From: CAXBBB01 sp963793245
Lineage (GTDB): Bacteria > Bacteroidota > Rhodothermia > Rhodothermales > BA12
Assembly: GCA_963793245.1 (NCBI GenBank)
Contig: CAWBZG010000005.1
Location: 806,001-870,000, forward strand
DNA: 64,000 nucleotides
Direction of reading: 5' to 3'
The stretch's first letter is position 1. Each line of letters begins with the position of its first letter. The position numbers and the translations under genes are program-made. Positions 54,790 through 64,000 of this stretch are shown one piece after another. The notes under the pieces are model-generated. The model was not told the origin of the DNA and did not search any database. It was given only the letters and a program-made list of their open reading frames with translations.

Positions 54790-55650
54790 ATGTCCGCATC
54801 CAATTCCGGCACGTTCCTCATCGGCGGCGACCTGCCCGTCCACCGCCTCGGCTACGGCGCCATGCAGATCACCGGCGAGGGCGTCTGGGGCGATCCGGCG
54901 GATCCCGATCAGGCGCTCGCCGTGCTCAAGCGCTCCGTCGAGCTAGACGTCACGCTGATCGACACGGCAGACAGCTACGGCCCGTTCGTCAGCGAAGACC
55001 TGATCTGTGAGGCGCTGCACCCGTACGCGGACAACGTGGTGATCGCGACTAAAGGCGGCCTGACGCGGACGGGACCGGGCAAATGGCACGCGGTCGGACG
55101 CCCGATGTATCTGCGCCAGTGCCTCGAAATGAGTCTGCGCCGCCTGAAGCTGGAGCGCATCGACCTGTACCAACTCCACCGCGTCGACGACAAGGTGCCG
55201 ATGGAAGACCAACTCGGCGAGTTGAAAGCGATGCAGGACGAGGGCAAAATCCGCCACATCGGGCTGAGCGAGGTGACGGTCGAGCAGATCAAGCAAGCAC
55301 GCAAGATCGTCGACGTGACGACGGTTCAGAACCTCTACAACATCGGCACGCGCCAGCACGAGGACGTGGTCGACTACTGCGAGGCCAACGACATCGGCTT
55401 CATTCCGTGGTATCCGCTCAACACGGGCAAACTGCTCCAGACCGACGACAGCCCGCTCGCCCGCGCCGCCGCCGACCTGGACGCCACGCCCGCCCAGGTC
55501 GCTTTGGCGTGGCTGCTCAAACGCTCGCCCGTCATGCTTCCGATTCCCGGCACGAGCAAGGTCGCGCACTTGGAGCAGAACGTCGCCGCCGCGGATCTGG
55601 AACTGAGCGACGAGGTCTTCGCCAGCCTGAGCGACGCGGACCACGACTGA
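54790..55650 (+). CDS. Aldo/keto reductase
   Basis: The ATG at 54790 gives 286 residues. The tetrad is visible: Asp in LIDTADSYGP, Tyr in the same motif, Lys in VIATKGGL, His in LYQLHRVD. IPIPGTSK-type NADPH-binding (LPIPGTSKVAHLEQN) is near the C-terminus. It reduces small aldehydes or ketones with NADPH; the substrate is unknown. It is divergent from the antiporter. Confidence 0.93.
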   Translation: MSASNSGTFLIGGDLPVHRLGYGAMQITGEGVWGDPADPDQALAVLKRSVELDVTLIDTADSYGPFVSEDLICEALHPYADNVVIATKGGLTRTGPGKWHAVGRPMYLRQCLEMSLRRLKLERIDLYQLHRVDDKVPMEDQLGELKAMQDEGKIRHIGLSEVTVEQIKQARKIVDVTTVQNLYNIGTRQHEDVVDYCEANDIGFIPWYPLNTGKLLQTDDSPLARAAADLDATPAQVALAWLLKRSPVMLPIPGTSKVAHLEQNVAAADLELSDEVFASLSDADHD

Positions 55651-55774
55651 GCGCTGCACGCACTGCGGCGTTTGATGGGTTGAGTTGGGCGATAACACCT
55701 CCCGAGTCTCAAACCTGTCAGGTTTCCGCTCCGAATCCACAGCACCGGACGAGTAGGCGTCGCATCTTGGGCGG

Positions 55775-56830
55775 ATGACGATAACGGTCCACCCCCTCTA
55801 CACCTTGCTGTTCTGCCTCATCCTGTCGGGGTGTTTGCCGAACAGTTGCCGCCGCGAGGAGGACCGCTCGCTCTCCGCCGCCGACAGCCTGTCGATCGCC
55901 CTGGCCGAAACGATTGCCATCGACACGCTCGAAGTCGTGTGGCAGTCGGGCGATTTCGATTTCCCTCGCACAGTGCGATGGGCACCGGACGGCGCGCTGT
56001 GGGCCGTCGACGCGGAGCGGGCGCAGGCGATGGCGTTCGACGGTGCCGGAGCGATCACGCGGCTGATCGGAACGGATTTGGAAGCCCCCTACCTCGCCGG
56101 ATTCCGAGGCGATTCGCTCGTGCTGTTTCAGCCATCGCCCGCCTTGTTCGCCATCTACGGAGCCGATGGCGATGCGCCACGCCGGTTCAACGTACCCGAC
56201 CTGCCGGACGAACCCGCGATGCTGCGCTACGGCTCAGTTTGGGGCGACGGCTTCGTGTTCAAGGGCCTGAGCGAGACTACGCCGCCGTTCCTCCTCACGA
56301 CCGACGCAAGCGGCGAATCGGCCCAGCGCTACGCCTTGCCCGGTCCGTTCTGGCGCTACGCCGGGCTGATGAAGCCGACCCCAAACGGCGACCTACTCAG
56401 CCTCGCCGGTTTTCGCCCCGTCGCCGACCGCCTGTCGCGCGCATCGCTCGTCGACACGACGGCAACGCCCGACACACTGCGTTTGGACGGTTTCTCGGCC
56501 CCCGTCCCAATCATGGCCCGCGCGCGCCGATTCGCCCAAGGCGAAGACACCGAGCCTCCGCTGTTGACCGCGTCCGCTGACCAAGCAGGCGACCTGCTCT
56601 TCGTTCTCAACATGCGTCCCGGCTGGCTCCGCATCGACGCGTACGACGCATCGGGGATGCTGCGGCACGTGTTCAACGAACCCAACCCACAGGCAGGCAA
56701 AAACTTCTACCCGCGCGACATCGCCGTGCGGCAATCGGACGGCGGATACGACATCGCCGTAGCCTTCACCGATCCCGAACCGCGCGTCGCCGTATACCGC
56801 TGGACTCCCGCCTTCCCCCAACTCCCGTAG
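55775..56830 (+). CDS. Lipoprotein with predicted beta-propeller
   Basis: 351 residues with a lipobox (LFCLILSGC). The body shows repeating strands such as FPRTVRWAPDGALWAVDAERAQAMAFDGAGAITRLIG, compatible with a six-bladed NHL/6-bladed-propeller lipoprotein. Such proteins are common in Bacteroidota. No catalytic motif is seen. Confidence 0.75.
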   Translation: MTITVHPLYTLLFCLILSGCLPNSCRREEDRSLSAADSLSIALAETIAIDTLEVVWQSGDFDFPRTVRWAPDGALWAVDAERAQAMAFDGAGAITRLIGTDLEAPYLAGFRGDSLVLFQPSPALFAIYGADGDAPRRFNVPDLPDEPAMLRYGSVWGDGFVFKGLSETTPPFLLTTDASGESAQRYALPGPFWRYAGLMKPTPNGDLLSLAGFRPVADRLSRASLVDTTATPDTLRLDGFSAPVPIMARARRFAQGEDTEPPLLTASADQAGDLLFVLNMRPGWLRIDAYDASGMLRHVFNEPNPQAGKNFYPRDIAVRQSDGGYDIAVAFTDPEPRVAVYRWTPAFPQLP

Positions 56831-56931
56831 CGCCGTAGCACGCTACGGCGACTCTCAGACCACGCAAGCCTGCAGCCAATCGCAAAAGACGACGGGATGT
56901 ATCCCGTCGCTACGGGCACGATCAGAACGCA

Positions 56932-59392
56932 TCAGTTGCCGATAGGCGAGCCGGGCGGCGGCGTTAGCGAGCGTGGCAACTCGGCGTCCGGTGCGTAGTC
57001 GCGGGCGAGGTAGCGCGTGATGCGGTCTCGAGAGCCAGCGGGCGTGATCGTCGCCGGTCGATAGGTCGGTGGCGAGTTGGGCGAGGTGCGCGTCGGTTGT
57101 AGCACGGACCGTCGATGCCGCGCGCGTATTCGAGGACAACTCCATCAGCGCGCGCGTCCACTCGGTCCAGACGGATTGGCGCACGTTGGCGTGATAAGCG
57201 TCGTCGGTTTGGGCGCCACTTCCAATCGTGGTGGTCGTCCGGTCGAGGAGACCCGAGAACGAAAGGAGTGACGCGTCGAGAGCGGGCTGATAGGCGAGGC
57301 GCGTCGCACGGGTGGCGTCGAGCAGATAGCCGAACGTCAGTGCGGCGCCGGTCTCGGCGGGGGCGACGGGGTCGAACGTCAGTCCCGTCCGCCCGTCGAA
57401 CAGCTCGCGCGTGCCCCAGTAGCCGGGCGGACGCGGCGGAATCAGGCCGCGCAAGCTGGCGGGCAGCGCGAGGGCTTCGGGAGTGACCGTGGCGAGAAGT
57501 GCGGCGAGGGCGTCATTTTGGGATCGGGCGTCGACCGGAGCCATCCGCTGCGAACCGTCGCTGCGTTCGACGTAACCGTACGAGACACCACCCACCAAGT
57601 GCGCGGCGGCGTCGACCTGATAGCGATGACCGAGGTAGAGCGGCACGAGCGCTTCTTCCAGCGTGGCGAGCGGACGCCCCTGACGGATCGCGGATTCTCC
57701 GAAGCGGTCGAGCGCCATTGCGGCGGATCGCCATCTGATCGCGCAAGGCTTGGGCCGCGTCCGTGCCGTTGTCCCACAGCGCGCCGACGGGCGTTGCGGC
57801 TCCGGTCGGGCGTGCGTCGGTGTCGGACAGGTAGCGCAGACCGCGCTCGCGATTCTCGCGCAGCACGGTTTGCATCGTCCCCGCATCGTGCGCGTAGCCG
57901 TAGCGGATCGCCTGCACGTCCCACTCGCCGACGCCGACGCCGTACGCATCGGACAGATCAATTTCCCCATCCGCCAGCGTGACGAGGGGCGCCGGATAGT
58001 CCATTACAGTCGAGCGGTCTTGCGTGCTTCCGGCAAAGTTGTGCGCCAGCCCAATCGTGTGGCCGACCTCGTGCGCCGACAGTTGCCGCAGACGCGCCAA
58101 CGCCAGTTGCAGCATCGGGTCGTCCGCCTCGCTGCCAAAGCCGTCCGCGTTCGCACCGACGTAGGGCGACAGCAGCCCCTCGGCGATCAGATAATCCTGC
58201 CGCACACGCAGCGATCCAAGTGACACGTGGCCCTTGAGAATCTCGCCCGTCCGCGGATCGACGACCGAACTGCCGTAGCTCCAGCCGCGCGTCGAGCGGT
58301 GGACCCACTGAATCGTGCTGTACCGAACGTCGAGCGGGTCGACGCTAGTCGGGGCGCACTTCGACGCGGTAGCCGTCGCGGAAACCGGCAGCCTCGAACG
58401 CATCGGCCCACCAGCGCGCGCCGTCGAGCAGGGCCGAGCGGACCGGCTCGGGCGTGCCGGGGTCGAGGTAGTAGACGATGGGATCGGCTGCGTCGCACAG
58501 GCCGGACGCGTCGGGCGGAGCGGCGCACTCTAACCGGTGACGCGTGATCAGGCGCTGTGTCAGGTCCTCGCCGATGGGAGCGGCATAATCGGCGTAGCTC
58601 ATCGCGAAATAGCCCGACGCGGGGTGGAAGGCGCGCGGCGTGTAGCCGTCGTCGGGCAACGCGACGAGCGAGTGGCGGACGCGCACCGTCACCGCTTCGG
58701 CATCGGCGGCGACGCTGCGCACTTCGCTTCCGGGCGACGACGAGGCGAACGTCAGGCGCGCTTCCATCTCGGAGTTTTCAGGAAACGCTTTGAGCATCGT
58801 CGGCACCAGAGCGCTGCGTTTGGCGTCGAGCGAGAAGGTGCCCTGCCCGGTTCCTCTGAGCGTTTGCGCCACGCCTTGGGCATCGCGCACCACGAACGGC
58901 GTCGCGTCGACGAGCACGCGCCCGCCCGTTTCCGCCACGACATCGAAGGCCCATACAACGCTCGACGCAAACGCATCGGCGACGGCCAATCGCTCAGCCG
59001 GATTGTCGCTCTCGGCGCGGTAGTCGAGGTTGGGCTGCACCATCAGAATGCGCGGGCCGACACGCTCGAACCGGACGACGCGCGTGCCGGTCAGCTTTGA
59101 GCGGTCCAGTCCCACATCGTTCGACCCCAGTCCGGCGGCCAGACTCGTCACGTAGAGCAGAGTCGGCGTCCAGCTCGGCGATCTCCATCCACACCTTGCC
59201 CTCTTTGGCGTCCCACCAGAGCGGCCACATCCCGTCGCGCCGATCCATGCCGTCGGTCTTCTTGGCAATCGTCGGCAAACCAGACGATGAAGCCGAGGCG
59301 GACGCAGACGAGGGCGGCGAAGCGGGCGGCGCCGTCGACGAGCAGCCGAGGGCGAACAGGACGAGGGCGGCGAGGGGGAGCAGGCGAGGCAT
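56932..59392 (-). pseudogene. Zinc-dependent met-zincin (DUF5117/DUF4953-type) lipoprotein, four apparent +1 shifts
   Basis: The start at 59392 encodes a lipoprotein signal (LAALVLFALGCSS). In order: EGKVWMEIAELDAD, SLAAGLGSNDVGLDRSKL, VRFERVGPRILMVQPNLDYRA, YVDYAAPIGEDLTQRLI-like, IQWVHRSTRGWSYGSSVVDPRTGEILKGHV, zinc motif LSAHEVGHTIGLAHNFAGS, Met-turn STVMDYPAP, then VPLYLGHRYQVDAAAHLVGG and a C-terminus ITRYLARDYAPDAEL. Shifts near 59170, 58350, 57720 and 57030. The span is 2461 bases, fitting four insertions and an 818-residue protein. It is a secreted or surface peptidase. Confidence 0.88.
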
Positions 59393-59440
59393 CGGCGGAG
59401 CGGTTGGGACGCCGCTAAAATAGACGACTTGGCGCGGAGC

Positions 59441-59600
59441 ACCGATGTGCGCCCTGAAACCAAGTGCCCTGCGGTCGAAAGCGTCGGCGAAAGCTCCGAA
59501 AGTGCCAGCGTAGGTACCAAAAGCGTCGGTGTATGGCCCAGATGTGCCAGCGTAGGCACCAAAAGCGTTGGTGTAAGCCTCGGAACCGTCGATGTAAGCC
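59441..59600. repeat. 42-bp minisatellite upstream of the met-zincin
   Basis: Units 59483-59524 and 59525-59566 are 42 bases each and share GTGCCAGCGTAGG and ACCAAAAGC; weaker copies flank them (about 59441-59482 and 59567-59600). Read on the minus strand they give 14-residue repeats of the type PYTDAFGTYAGTFG. No start or family supports a gene here. The rest of 59393-59719 has no other feature. Confidence 0.7.
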
Positions 59601-59719
59601 TGCACCGGGAGGTTCGCGTGCTCCGCAGCGAGAACAGGGCACGCGGCGACGCCTCGGTCTGCTTCGAGGTTGGGCGCGCTACCCTTGGAGAGTGGTAGGC
59701 GCCTACGCTTGGCCGGATG

Positions 59720-62095
59720 CTACTCCGCCCCTTCCAGCGGCAGCCACACGCGCAGCGTCGATCCTACCCCTTGCTCCGACTGCACGTCGAGCCGGGCGCC
59801 CAGCATATCGGTCAGGCGCCGAACGATGGACAGGCCCAGCCCGCTTCCCTCAAACGTGCGCGACATGCCGTCCGACTCCTGGCGAAACGGCTCGAACGCT
59901 GCCTCTACGAACGACGGCGCCATACCGATGCCCGTGTCGGCGACCTCGATCCACCCATACTCCTCGCTCGCGCCCACACGCACGTCGACCCGTCCGCGAC
60001 TCGTAAACTTGACGGCGTTGGAGACCAGGTGCCCCACGAGTCGGTCTACGGCGTCACGGTTCGTCGTCAGCCAGAGAGGGTGCGAGGGAGCCGCGACGGT
60101 GAGGCTGAGGTGTTTGGCGCGGGCGCGCGATGCGTAGGGATGAACGGCATCGCGGACGATGCGCACCACGTCTACGCGGTCGGCCTCGAACGGAATCCCG
60201 CTTTCGAGTTGAGCGAAGTAGAGGACCGAGTTGAGCGTGTCGAGCAGCCGCTGCGCGCTCGTCTGAATGATGCTGACCGTTTCGGGATCGGGATCGTCGG
60301 GGTCGTCGGCAAGCAGGTCGGCGAAGCCCAGGATTGCTGTGAGCGGCGTGCGGATCTCGTGGCTCATGTTGCTGATGATGCCCGTCTTGAGCCGCGCGGC
60401 TTCCTCGGCACGCTCTTTGGCTTCGAGTGCGGCGGCGCGCGCTTCCTCGAGTGCTTGCGCGTGCCGCTTCTCATCCGTCACGTCCTGCGACACGCCTGCC
60501 ATGCGCGTCGGGCGACGACCTTCAGCGTGGATGCGACCCAGCGTGCGCACCCATCGCTCCTCGCCCGCCACCACGACGCGGTACTCGACCGATACGTCAG
60601 CGACACCCGATACAGCAGCGCGCAGCATGGCAGATTTGAATGGCTTCGTCACCGACGCACGATCCTCGCGCACCACTTGGCGAAGCGCCGTAACAGCACG
60701 CCCGTCGAAGCTGACAACGCCGTGGATGGCGCACGTCTGCGAGGACCAGTTGCCGAGATCGGCCCCGAAGTCGTAGTCCCACACGCCGATGTGCGCCGAC
60801 TCGACGGCCATCTGCAGATACTGCTCGCTCGCTACCAATCGGCGTTCGGCGGCTTGGCGTTCCGTCGCATCTACGATCGAGAAGGAGCACAGCGGCACAC
60901 CCGCATCGGTATACCCGACGAGGTTGACGGACACCTCCAGATAGGCGTCCCCAGAAAGCATCGACTGGCGGTAGGCAAAGTAAACCGGCTCTTTGGTTCG
61001 AATCGCGGTCCGATACGCGTCGAACCACTGAGCAAGAGCGCCCAATTCCGGACCGATCTCCCGCACACTCCCATCCGGCATCGGTACACCCGAGCGCCCG
61101 AAAAACGTTCGGGTGGCGGCATTGGCGATGACGAACACTATGTCGTCAGGGTGGACCTCGACCACGCCCATCATGCCCGGCACGGTGTCGAAGAAACTCT
61201 GGAGGATCGCCGTCTGCCGCTCGAAGTCGCTCCTCGCCCGGCGCGCCTCGTCTATGTCGACGCACGTGCCGACGAACTCAACGAACTGCTCGCTCCTCAA
61301 AGACCGGAACGACCTGCGCTCGCGTCCACCGATAGGCGTCGTCGCTTTTGCTGCGGTACTCCGTCGTGTACGGACGGCGCGCCTGGATCGCTTCGCGCCA
61401 GCCCTCGGTCACCCGGAGTGCGTCATCCGGGTGCAGGGATTCGACCCACCCCCATCCTTTGGCTCTTTCCGAAGAGAACGACTCGCTAAGCGGATGGACA
61501 CGGCGCAACTCGGTCACATCGCCTCCTGCATCGGCTACGAACGTGACCTGCGACGTCGTCTCGACCAACGCGCGGAAGCGGCGCTCGCTGGCGCGCAGAT
61601 TGAGTTCGGTCGTGATGAGATCGCTCAGTTCCTCCAGCGCGACGCGGTCGTCGTCGGACCACTCGTGCGGCTCGAGTGTCGATGGCGCAGAGCGAGCCGA
61701 TGACGACCCCGTCCGACGCGCGCACCGGGACGCCGAGATAGGCGACGCACGCCCATATCGACAGACTGCCCGGTTGTGTCGCAGAACGGCGTGCTCGAGA
61801 ACGTCCGGCACATTTAGGAGGCCGCTCGTCACCACAACGTACTGACAAAGCGATGCATCGAGGCCCGACCTCTCGTACGTGACTCAGATCGTTCGGAAAT
61901 CCGTGGGTGCTCTTGAAAAAACTCCGGTTGTGATCGAGGAGCGAGAACAGCGACACGGGTGCGCCGATTATACGCGCCGCGAGCCGAGTAAACCGATCGA
62001 ATGTCTCCTCCTCGCAAGAATCGAGCAGGCCGGTGCGATACAGGGCAGCGAGACGAGCAGGGTCGTCCAGCGCGTGGGGAGAGGAGGAAGGACAT
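59720..62095 (-). pseudogene. Hybrid-less sensor histidine kinase: GAF, PAS repeats, HisKA, HATPase; several frameshifts
   Basis: The likely start is ATG 62095, with a shift soon after into SSPHALDDPARLAALYRTGLLDSCEEETFDRFTRLAARIIGAPVSL, the GAF domain typical of these kinases. The sense then moves through LGVPVRASDGVVIGSLCAID, LRASERRFRALVETTSQVTFVADAGG (PAS), and from about 61300 is continuous: two more PAS domains, HisKA with ISNMSHEIRTPLTAILGFADLLADD (His box), and the HATPase N, G1 and G2 boxes (VGHLVSNAVKFTSRG, VADTGIGMAP, EGSGLGLSIVRRL). It has no membrane helix or receiver domain. The cognate regulator is not nearby. Confidence 0.88.
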
Positions 62096-62322
62096 GCGTA
62101 CAGAGACGAGAAGCCCGAAGAGTATCGGCAGGCCCGAAAGAAAGGTAACCGGCTGTTTTCCCTCGGTCCAATCGGCGCATACGGATTCACGAGATGCATT
62201 CGCACACGTGCCAGCGGTTCTGACCGGAGGTTTGGAGATCCCGCAACCGGCGTTTTTTCTCGCGGATACGCGCGCTGTCGCTATTTTTCAGGCTTCCCAA
62301 CTCTGCCCTTTCACCACACGCT

Positions 62323-64000
62323 ATGCCGCCTGAAGATCTGCCTTCGTGGATGCACGACGTGATCGCGCAGACAGAGGGCGATAGCCGGAGGGTACTGCTC
62401 GAATCCGTCCTCGGCTTTACGGTTACGGGCTTCGGCGGCGAGGAAACCGAGGATGCGCGCCCGGCGAACGCCATCGCGCGCGGCCACGTGGTATGGCGCA
62501 GGCGAGCCGGTCGTCGTGGCGGGGCGAACGCTGCGCCGCGTCTACGTCGCCGACGATCTGCCGCAACGCTCCTATCGTGACGAGCACAAGAGCCTGATCG
62601 TCCGCTCGCTCGACGTGGCCGACTCGGGCGGCGAGCGCCCATCGTTTCTCAACTTCTGGTCTGGCTACCGCGACGCAGGCACTCGGCAGCGCGGGGCCTA
62701 TCTCGACTGGCTCGCGGGCGGCGCCCAGACTCCCGTCGACAGCTACTACGCGCTGCTCTACTTCTACGGACTCGAACGCCGCTTCTTCCGCGACACCCCG
62801 AGCGGCGAAGAGCGCGCCGATCTGATCGCCGAAGTCCGGCGGCTGCGGGGCGTCATGGGGACCGACCATTCGTTTCGCTACCGATCCGACGCGTTTCTGG
62901 CGGCTGCCGCCGCGTTTTCACCGGAACGGCATTACCTGACCGAGCCGGACATCGAACTGCGAAGCCAGCCAAGTCATGGGCTGCTGATCGCACTCGGCCA
63001 GGCAGCGCTCGACAAAGCGCCCCTCTCGGCAGATTGGATGCTGGCGTGGCTGTACCAGGACGAACGCGTGCACAAGTCTGCGGCGGCGCGGCGCTGCCTC
63101 GACGAGGTCCGCGTGCTGTTCGGCCAGCGCTACCGCGCGCAGTTCGGCGATGGAATCGTCGTCAAGCCCGGAAAAGAGCACCTCTCGACGCTCTACCACG
63201 CCGCCTCGGGCGACTTCACCAAGGTGGCGTCGGACCACGGCGTGCCTGACGTAAGCCGCTCGCGCAAACCACTGAGCGACGCGCTGCCGCTGTTCGACAA
63301 GAGCGTCGCCGAGTTGGACGCCTACAGCCGCTGGCTCGCTCGCAACCCCGCAGATCGCGACTCGGCCCAGGCGCTGGCGCTGCTCCCGCTCGACCTCTCG
63401 CGCCAGCGGCTGGCCGATTCGTTCGACCCGTTCCTCAAATGGGTGCGCGATGCCGTCGACAGTGAGGCATTTGCCCAAGTCGACGCCGTCGATTTGGGGA
63501 CGCAGTGGCTGGGATCGTCGGGCACGCTCAACAAGTCGGGCGCACTTCCCAAGCGGCAGGCTGAACTGCTAAGCGAACTGCTCGGACGGATGGACATCGG
63601 CATCGAACCCGACGTGCGACGAGGCGGAAAGGCAGTCAAAAAAGGCCAACACGCTGTCCTGTTTCGCGCGACGGATGCCGACCTACATCGACCGTCGACG
63701 GCGTTTCGGTCGCCGAGGTTGCGCTCGTCCTGATGGCTGCTGCGGCCCACGCCGACGGTGTCGCGTCGGACGCTCAGTGCGCGCACGTCCGCGCGTTCGC
63801 CCAATCGCACGACGTACCGGCGTACGAAACCGAGCGGCTGTCGGCCCGCGCCGTCTTCCTGCTGCGCCATCCGCCCGCTCTGCGCGACGTACGATCTGCC
63901 GCCAAGAGCCTTGCCGATTCTGACACGGCAGGAGTTGTCGCACCACGCGCTACTGACGGCCAGTCTCGATGGGACGCTGACGCCCGACGCGAGCCGTACG
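62323..64000 (+). pseudogene. TerB_N/TerB-domain protein, two frameshifts, cut by window edge
   Basis: It starts at 62323 (MPPEDLPSWMHDVIAQ). After a +1 shift near 62500 comes the TerB_N region (WYGAGEPVVVAGRTLRRVYVADDLP, then FLNFWSGYRDAGTRQRGAYLDWLAGGAQTPVDSYYALLYFYGLERRFF). A long helical middle follows. After a second shift near 63690 the frame VDGVSVAEVALVLMAAAAHADGVASDAQ is a TerB-like helical domain, running off the end. TerB_N proteins are linked to tellurite-resistance-type stress systems and often sit with ATPases or helicases; the partner would be beyond the window. Confidence 0.75.

Noticed and set aside
59441..59600. CRISPR array
   Set aside because: The 42-base units are contiguous without unique spacers, and no cas gene is near.

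Overview
The window is about 62-64% GC and gene-dense, and it reads as a Bacteroidota-type chromosome, most likely Rhodothermota/Rhodothermales. The signs are a type IX secretion C-terminal sorting domain (about 27565-27830), two TonB receptors with N-terminal carboxypeptidase-regulatory-like domains, cobalamin-type ribonucleotide reductase, and housekeeping genes (sdhAB, metK, acpP-fabF, ruvA, gluQ, rsmI). This assignment is inferred from gene content; no rRNA is present. No phage, transposase or CRISPR array was seen.

Layout. 0-11 kb: end of sdhA, sdhB, a lipoprotein L,D-transpeptidase homologue that has lost its catalytic cysteine, a CorC/HlyC protein, a crotonase, a pspA operon, mscS, a DinB-like protein, a RoxA-like hydroxylase and an MBL hydrolase. 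11-24 kb: a FecA-like receptor, a DUF433/DUF5615 toxin-antitoxin (TA) pair in front of lptF/G, a chemoreceptor, a RedB-like protein, rsmI, gluQ, a DUF721 protein and an esterase. 24-34 kb: a coupled metallophosphatase/glycosyltransferase pair, then a TonB receptor followed by a T9SS-sorted surface protein with an internal 1.33-kb tandem duplication. 34-42 kb: an MFS transporter, one decayed and one intact DUF433/DUF5615 pair behind nrdJ, and two paralogous lipoproteins. 42-50 kb: a translationally coupled DUF2911/VCBS/ICMT operon, tRNA-Cys, ruvA, metK with a candidate leader, acpP-fabF, and a DUF4258/DUF2283-HTH TA pair. 50-64 kb: a second chemoreceptor, a CPA antiporter, an aldo-keto reductase, a met-zincin, a GAF/PAS histidine kinase and the start of a TerB_N protein.

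Two patterns stand out. First, the three TA loci that keep both genes each lie between two imperfect copies of the edge of a neighbouring core gene (the lptF/G start, the fabF 3' end, the nrdJ terminator) and run in the same direction as that gene. This suggests a common way of parking TA cassettes at core-gene boundaries. Second, many genes between 11 kb and the window end are broken by single-base shifts, mostly +1. In many cases the extra base can be read as a four-letter wobble codon holding two synonymous third bases, which looks like a consensus artefact from mixed strains rather than mass gene death. Frameshifted genes are marked as pseudogenes, but most may be intact in the organism.
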